A program made the position numbers and the translations under genes. From NCBI GenBank assembly GCA_022821265.1, contig JAJEDW010000016.1, forward strand, positions 1 through 41,147: a DNA stretch of 41,147 nt. The letters run 5' to 3'. Source of the stretch: Acidobacteriota bacterium (GTDB taxonomy: Bacteria > Acidobacteriota > Terriglobia > 20CM-2-55-15). Below, one piece after another: positions 37,770 through 41,147 of this stretch. Positions within the stretch are counted from its first letter, which is position 1; every line of letters starts with the position of its first letter. The notes under the pieces are model-generated. The model made no database searches. It had not been told where the DNA came from and worked only from the letters and a program-made list of their open reading frames with translations.

Positions 37770-38407
37770 CAGGCGATCCCGCCGAGGCATTCGGCTGCAA
37801 TGCGCCCGCGGCGCTGCATGGCGTCGACGGAGCGCACGCGCGGCAGATCGCAGACCTCGGCCCACAAGCCGAGTTCCTGCTCCAGCGTGTCCGGCGGCCT
37901 GTCGCCTCGCTGCGCGTGCCTGTCTTCCAGGACGTCCAGCGGCGCGTACAACACAGAGGCCTCCGACCGGACTGATGCCAGCGGGTGCATGTGGACGACC
38001 AGGGGCGCGAGCGCCCGCGGCGCTGCGTCCGGGCGCCGGGCCGGACCGTAGACCAGCTCGCCCAGCCACGACCGGTCCAGGACGGACGGCCAGTAGCGGA
38101 TCACGCGGAGCGCGTCGAGCCAGCCGGACGCCCACCGGCCGGCAGACGAGTGCCACCGCGGCGCCGACGCATGGACCAGGAGGCAACACCCGAAGCGGCG
38201 CACCATGTCGGCTTGCAGGGTCCGGCAGGCGGTGGACTTGCCCGCGCCGTCGGGCCCGTCGACGACGACCATCGGCGCGAGCCCGCCGAGCGGCGCATCC
38301 AGGCGTTTGCCGCCGGTGAGGCATTGGAAGTCGACGCTCAAGTTCGGCGTCGCCAGCCCTTCCAGATATGCGGCCGCCTCAGCGGCCAATTCCGTGTCAT
38401 AGCGCAT
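37769..38407 (-). CDS. Deoxynucleoside monophosphate kinase, thymidylate-kinase-like
   Basis: A 212-residue P-loop kinase. VVVDGPDGAGKSTACRTL (about 47-64) is the Walker A of the Tmk family, DRSWLGELVYG supplies the DR[FW] motif, and the lid region (RHAQRGDRPPD) is Arg-rich. It should phosphorylate a pyrimidine dNMP, most simply the product of the enzyme encoded directly after it. GGAGG five bases upstream marks the ATG at 38407. The TGA overlaps the next ATG (TGATG). The N-terminal 45 residues precede the P-loop and are an extension over typical Tmk proteins. Confidence 0.86.
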   Translation of the reverse strand: MRYDTELAAEAAAYLEGLATPNLSVDFQCLTGGKRLDAPLGGLAPMVVVDGPDGAGKSTACRTLQADMVRRFGCCLLVHASAPRWHSSAGRWASGWLDALRVIRYWPSVLDRSWLGELVYGPARRPDAAPRALAPLVVHMHPLASVRSEASVLYAPLDVLEDRHAQRGDRPPDTLEQELGLWAEVCDLPRVRSVDAMQRRGRIAAECLGGIA

Positions 38408-38421
38408 GTCGCCCTCCTAGT

Positions 38422-38739
38422 TCAGACGAGTCCGGCAGACCGGACGGTCGGCGCGTCGCCGGCGCGCCTGAGCCGGTTGTAGCATTTCGAGCACATCGCC
38501 GGGGCTTGCCGGCGAAAGAACGTCGTCTTGGTCGCGCCGCACTCAGCGCACACCGGACGATGCCTGTCAGGCCGGTTGAGCATCTGCCGCACGTCGTAGT
38601 ACCGGCGCTTGTCGTAACAGGGTTTGCACAGGCGCGGGCGCCGGCTGCTGAAATGCTGCCTTCCGTCGTCCGGGCAGTCGTCTGGGCGCAGGCCGCAGTC
38701 GACGCAGGCCCGCGGGTCACCCGGCCGGCCCTGCGGCAT
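38422..38739 (-). CDS. Zinc-finger protein with two CxxC-type units
   Basis: A 105-residue basic protein with paired zinc motifs: CVDCG and a following Cys, then CKPCYDKRRYY; and CAECG followed by CSKCYNRLRRAG. The arrangement resembles two treble-clef or HNH-like zinc knuckles without a clear catalytic His. It lies inside the nucleotide-modification operon and could be a DNA-binding or nuclease-like accessory. The ATG at 38739 overlaps the preceding gene; a TTG three codons earlier is rejected. Confidence 0.76.
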   Translation of the reverse strand: MPQGRPGDPRACVDCGLRPDDCPDDGRQHFSSRRPRLCKPCYDKRRYYDVRQMLNRPDRHRPVCAECGATKTTFFRRQAPAMCSKCYNRLRRAGDAPTVRSAGLV

Positions 38740-38989
38740 TCGGGGCAAGCCCGTCGGCGATGCACCCGCGGCCGGGCGGGCCGGGAGGCTCGGCCTCCAA
38801 GACCTCGCCCGACGGCAGGCGGAGCGCGATGCGCTCGCCGCGGGGCGGCGGAAGCTCGTCGAACACCTGGTTCAGAACCGGGCGGCGCCCGCCCTCGCGG
38901 GCGTATGGGACGACCCAGACCGTCCGGCCCGAAGGCCACAGACGGTGCGGCTTCGGCGGCGCTGCGGCCACGAGGCGCGGCTCAGGCAT
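38717..38989 (-). CDS. Unknown 90-residue protein of the nucleotide operon
   Basis: No family is recognised. The protein is basic in the first half, with strands (RTVWVVPYAREGG, RIALRLPSGEVLEAE) separated by Pro-rich loops, and ends in a Gly/Pro/Ala-rich tail. The ATG overlaps the MazG-like gene's stop by eight bases (ATGCCTGA), and its own end overlaps the zinc-finger gene by 23 bases. Its placement between MazG-like enzyme and kinase makes a link to base modification possible. Confidence 0.68.
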   Translation of the reverse strand: MPEPRLVAAAPPKPHRLWPSGRTVWVVPYAREGGRRPVLNQVFDELPPPRGERIALRLPSGEVLEAEPPGPPGRGCIADGLAPNAAGPAG

Positions 38990-39326
38990 CGGCCCGGCCG
39001 ATCGCCCGGCGGCGGTTCCGCCTGTCTTTGACGTCGAGCGCGGTTTGGAGAATCTCGTCGGATACACCGGTCGCCGCCAAGATATTGCCCAGGAATATCA
39101 ACACGTCGGCCGCCTCCATAGAAATGTCGTGGTCGAACTCGTCGCGGTCCTTCCACATCGGCCAGTCGAGTTCTTGGCTCAACTCGCCGACTTCCGTGGC
39201 GAGTCCGGCGACCTTGGCGGTCAGATATCGCTTCCGGTCGACGCCGGCGACGGACGCCGGGTCGGTCCCGTAATAGTCGATCTGCGCCGTCCGGCAGTCG
39301 GCCACCAGATTCTCGATCCGCATCAT
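38982..39326 (-). CDS. MazG-like all-alpha nucleotide pyrophosphohydrolase
   Basis: A 114-residue single-domain protein with the metal-binding pattern of the all-alpha NTP pyrophosphatases: EVGELSQE (45-52) followed by EAADVLIFLGN (71-81) with Glu71 and Asp74. The family includes MazG, dUTPases and the dCTPase gp56 of T4. In this operon the attractive substrate is dCTP (or dUTP), hydrolysed to supply dCMP and keep unmodified cytosine out of DNA. The substrate cannot be read from sequence. ATGA overlap with the preceding gene. Confidence 0.82.
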   Translation of the reverse strand: MMRIENLVADCRTAQIDYYGTDPASVAGVDRKRYLTAKVAGLATEVGELSQELDWPMWKDRDEFDHDISMEAADVLIFLGNILAATGVSDEILQTALDVKDRRNRRRAIGRADA

Positions 39327-39961
39327 TGCGCCTGCTGCTGCTGTTGCTCGCCGAACACCGGCGGGATGCCCGCCAGATAGCCTTCGGCCGGGTCGGGCAC
39401 GGGCAGTTGCGCAGTCTGCGCGCCGGGGCCCGGCTGCGGGGATTGCGGCGGCAGCGGCGGCATCTGTGCGTCCGGCGCAGTCGTCTGGTTCAGCGGCTGC
39501 GGCTGCGCCATCGGCTGCGCCATCGGCTGCGGCTGCGCCGCAGGCGCGGCATTCGCCTGCCCGCCTGTCTGGCGGAAGTTCTTGGCGCGCGGCATCGTCC
39601 GGCCGTTGTATTCCTCGTGCTCGATCGTCGCCTCGACGTGGCGGCCGGACATCATCTTGGTGATCTGCTCGTTCGATTGGACCTGCGTCGGGTCGATCCC
39701 GTGCGCGCCCAAGAATCTCAAGAAGATATCGACGGCCACGGCTGAGGTCGTGGTCAGCGTCTGGTTGTTCCAGACGCTCATACCCGCGCAAGGGCCGTCG
39801 ACCACGGAGTACTGCGCCTTGATCGCCGGCTTCCCCGTCTTGGTCGAGAACCATTGCGCCGACTCGCAGCGGAGCAGGTATTCGCCGGGCGGCGGTATCT
39901 CGTTCGCCTTCTGCGCCAGGTCGCGCAAGTGAGCCCAATCAATCATCTGCGGTTCCGTCAT
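39323..39961 (-). CDS. Single-stranded DNA-binding-like protein (DUF669-type)
   Basis: A 212-residue protein. Residues 1-130 carry PPPGEYLLRCESAQWFST, KPAIKAQYSVVDGPCAG, VWNNQTLTTTSAVAVDIFLR and VEATIEHEEYNGR, the pattern of phage DUF669/SSB-like proteins with an OB fold. Residues about 135-212 are a disordered Gln/Pro/Ala-rich tail with repeated QPMAQPMAQPQP and a final Q5 tract, where SSBs carry partner-binding tails. It follows a Sak4-like ATPase, as recombinase and SSB often do. AGGAGA site; ATGA overlap with the preceding gene. Confidence 0.8.
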   Translation of the reverse strand: MTEPQMIDWAHLRDLAQKANEIPPPGEYLLRCESAQWFSTKTGKPAIKAQYSVVDGPCAGMSVWNNQTLTTTSAVAVDIFLRFLGAHGIDPTQVQSNEQITKMMSGRHVEATIEHEEYNGRTMPRAKNFRQTGGQANAAPAAQPQPMAQPMAQPQPLNQTTAPDAQMPPLPPQSPQPGPGAQTAQLPVPDPAEGYLAGIPPVFGEQQQQQAQ

Positions 39962-40677
39962 GTCTGGTCTCCTAGTCCGCCGGGCTTGAGCGCGCCGACG
40001 ATGGCGCTTATGTCCGGGTCCAAAATGACGTCCGGCAGCGCACCGCCGAGGCGGTTGCCCGCCTGCGCGTGCGGCTTCGGCGCCGTCAGGCCCAGCCTGT
40101 CGACCGCGCCCAACTCCTGCTGGGACGGCGACAAGTACAGATATAGCAACAGGTCGACGGCGTAGGCGAGCATCCGGGCGGATGCGCCTTGGACTCCCGG
40201 CCGCATACAGCCGTGTTCGTCCATCCTGGTGCCGCAGACGATCGTCACCGCCTCGCACTCGTCGTCGAGAACGGTCAGGTCGCGCAGCTTTCCGACGACG
40301 ACTTCCATCTGCGCCAACAGCTTGCCCCACAGCTCCATTTTCATGTCGCCGGACGGGCATATCTCGCGCCTGGCGCGGGCCTGGAGTTCCGACAGCGAGT
40401 CGAGGCTCACAGACCGGAACGGCCATCCAGCCGCCTGGTGCGCCATGACCGCGTCGAAGTCGGACAGCGATCTGACCGTGGCGATGGCTGCGTCCCAAGT
40501 GCCGTCGTCGGCGGGGGGCGCGTAGTTGCGATAGTCCCATTCGACCTTGCGAAGCGGGATGTACTGCGTCCCGCCGGCCTCAGCGTCGATCAGCAGCACG
40601 GGCCGGGGGCCGGACGCGCCGAACCAGGTCTTGCCGACTTTCGGCTCTCCATGCACTGCGGTGACGATGCCGGCCAT
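39958..40677 (-). CDS. Sak4-like RecA-fold ATPase (recombinase)
   Basis: A 239-residue ATPase with Walker A GEPKVGKTWFG (10-20), an acidic VLLIDAEAGG strand (about 27-36) and Walker B SVSLDSLSEL (about 89-98), and no helicase or primase part: the layout of Sak4 single-strand annealing proteins. It should promote recombination or replication restart with the SSB-like protein encoded next. No Shine-Dalgarno sequence precedes the ATG at 40677; the 59-base upstream space holds inverted repeats, so its translation may depend on a structured or short leader. Confidence 0.84.
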   Translation of the reverse strand: MAGIVTAVHGEPKVGKTWFGASGPRPVLLIDAEAGGTQYIPLRKVEWDYRNYAPPADDGTWDAAIATVRSLSDFDAVMAHQAAGWPFRSVSLDSLSELQARARREICPSGDMKMELWGKLLAQMEVVVGKLRDLTVLDDECEAVTIVCGTRMDEHGCMRPGVQGASARMLAYAVDLLLYLYLSPSQQELGAVDRLGLTAPKPHAQAGNRLGGALPDVILDPDISAIVGALKPGGLGDQT

Positions 40678-40690
40678 AGGGGTGCAATAA

Positions 40691-40725
40691 TGCCGCGGCG
40701 CGCAACCCGCCCGGCATCGTTGCGC
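40691..40725. other. Nested inverted repeats before the Sak4-like gene
   Basis: GCGCAAC (40700-40706) and GTTGCGC (40719-40725) form seven-base arms. A second pair, TGCCG (40691-40695) and CGGCA (40712-40716), could form an alternative hairpin. The two stems exclude each other, which would suit an attenuator or an operator, but chance in GC-rich DNA is possible. Confidence 0.5.
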
Positions 40726-40736
40726 AATTCAGGCGG

Positions 40737-41096
40737 TCATTCCGCCGCCAGGTCCGCGGCCGCCCGCAACGCGGCTGCCGCGTCGCCGCCTGCCGGCAGA
40801 TAGTCGTCGACGATGTCGGCGGCGCGGGCCAGAACCGCGGCATCCGACGACATCTCGACCACGACTCGGGCGAGGCCCCTGGCGAGTCCGGTCCGGTATC
40901 CGCCGTCGAGGCCGCGTTTGTCGCCCAGCAATATCTCCAGTTGCTCGGCCGCGAAAAAGAGGCCGAATCTGGCCCATTTGACGCCGGACGACCAGCCGTC
41001 GGAAAACCATTGGGCATCGTGCTCGTCGTAGTCGTAGTTGTGATCCGGGACGGACGCCTTCAGATCGGCGATCATCGCGTCTGTCATGCTGGTCAT
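40737..41096 (-). CDS. Unknown 119-residue protein (complete copy across the contig junction)
   Basis: No family is recognised. The protein is acidic, with a Tyr/Asp/His-rich segment (DHNYDYDEHDAQWF) and a long helical part (LARGLARVVVEMSSDAAVLA, then ALRAAADLAAE). It is the second gene of the P1 operon: the ATG at 41096 overlaps the end of the 63-residue gene, whose 3' end is repeated at 41093-41147. An AAAGGA ribosome-binding site lies seven bases upstream. A second ATG three codons later is less well placed. Confidence 0.76.
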   Translation of the reverse strand: MTSMTDAMIADLKASVPDHNYDYDEHDAQWFSDGWSSGVKWARFGLFFAAEQLEILLGDKRGLDGGYRTGLARGLARVVVEMSSDAAVLARAADIVDDYLPAGGDAAAALRAAADLAAE

Positions 41097-41147
41097 GTCG
41101 CTGTCCTTTCGGTTCGGGCCAAGTTCGACCTGGCCATTGCTTGGGCG
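41007..41147. repeat. Terminal direct repeat, right copy
   Basis: Identical to 1-141. It contains the start of the 119-residue gene and the 3' end (41093-41147) of the 63-residue gene that is complete at 87-278. The unique genome length implied is 41,006 bp. Confidence 0.93.

Noticed and set aside
1-41147. Integrase, excisionase, partition or immunity repressor genes, and tRNAs
   Set aside because: None was recognised on either strand. The small regulatory-looking proteins have no helix-turn-helix that I can support, so I do not claim lysogeny.

Overview
The window looks like the complete genome of a virulent-looking, long-tailed (siphovirus-type) phage of an actinobacterium. The first 141 bases are repeated exactly as the last 141 (1-141 = 41007-41147), so the contig closes into a circular or circularly permuted map of about 41,006 bp. 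The sequence is visibly GC-rich, and every gene I can support lies on the minus strand, so transcription runs from high to low coordinates. The actinobacterial assignment rests on two WhiB-like Fe-S proteins (29563-29994, 35630-35902), a TTGTCCACA-type DnaA box and a set of leaderless promoters. I saw no integrase, no immunity repressor, no tRNA and no CRISPR array.

In transcription order: (1) Nucleotide and recombination operon, 278 down through the contig junction to 36912: a small protein, an unknown protein, a Sak4-like RecA-fold ATPase, an SSB-like protein, a MazG-like pyrophosphohydrolase, a Zn-finger protein, a dNMP kinase and a thymidylate-synthase-fold enzyme. The Asn of thymidylate synthase that reads the pyrimidine is Asp in this last enzyme, as in dCMP hydroxymethylases. 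MazG, kinase and this enzyme together resemble the T4 gp56/gp1/gp42 route to modified cytosine. (2) 36855-35433: DUF932 protein, WhiB-like protein, small protein. (3) 35395-33039: two small proteins and a primase-helicase, followed by a candidate origin (32778-32985) with two convergent DnaA boxes inside a ~103-bp imperfect tandem repeat. (4) 32785-30014: a C5 cytosine methyltransferase, a second SAM methyltransferase and an unknown protein. (5) 29994-19150: WhiB, terminase, portal, S49 protease, HK97 capsid, connector, tail terminator, tail tube protein, tail chaperones with a -1 frameshift, and an HNH nuclease. (6) 19067-17167: a cassette of small early-type genes plus a second Prim-Pol protein, placed inside the tail module. 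(7) 17100-6087: gp10-like tail protein, tape measure, FN3 tail protein, tail fibre, small membrane protein, two unknowns and a large lipoprotein. (8) 6027-350: DNA polymerase I, RuvC-like resolvase, SNF2 helicase split by an amber codon, Fe-S RecB-type nuclease and small proteins.

Six near-identical promoters (P1-P6) place the A of an ATG 6-7 nt downstream of the -10 hexamer, so their transcripts should be leaderless. A palindrome like TGTGA-N6/7-TCACA overlaps each -35, which points to one shared regulator for the scattered early genes. Most other junctions are ATGA, GTGA or TGATG overlaps, implying translational coupling. I could not identify an endolysin, although the genome appears complete.
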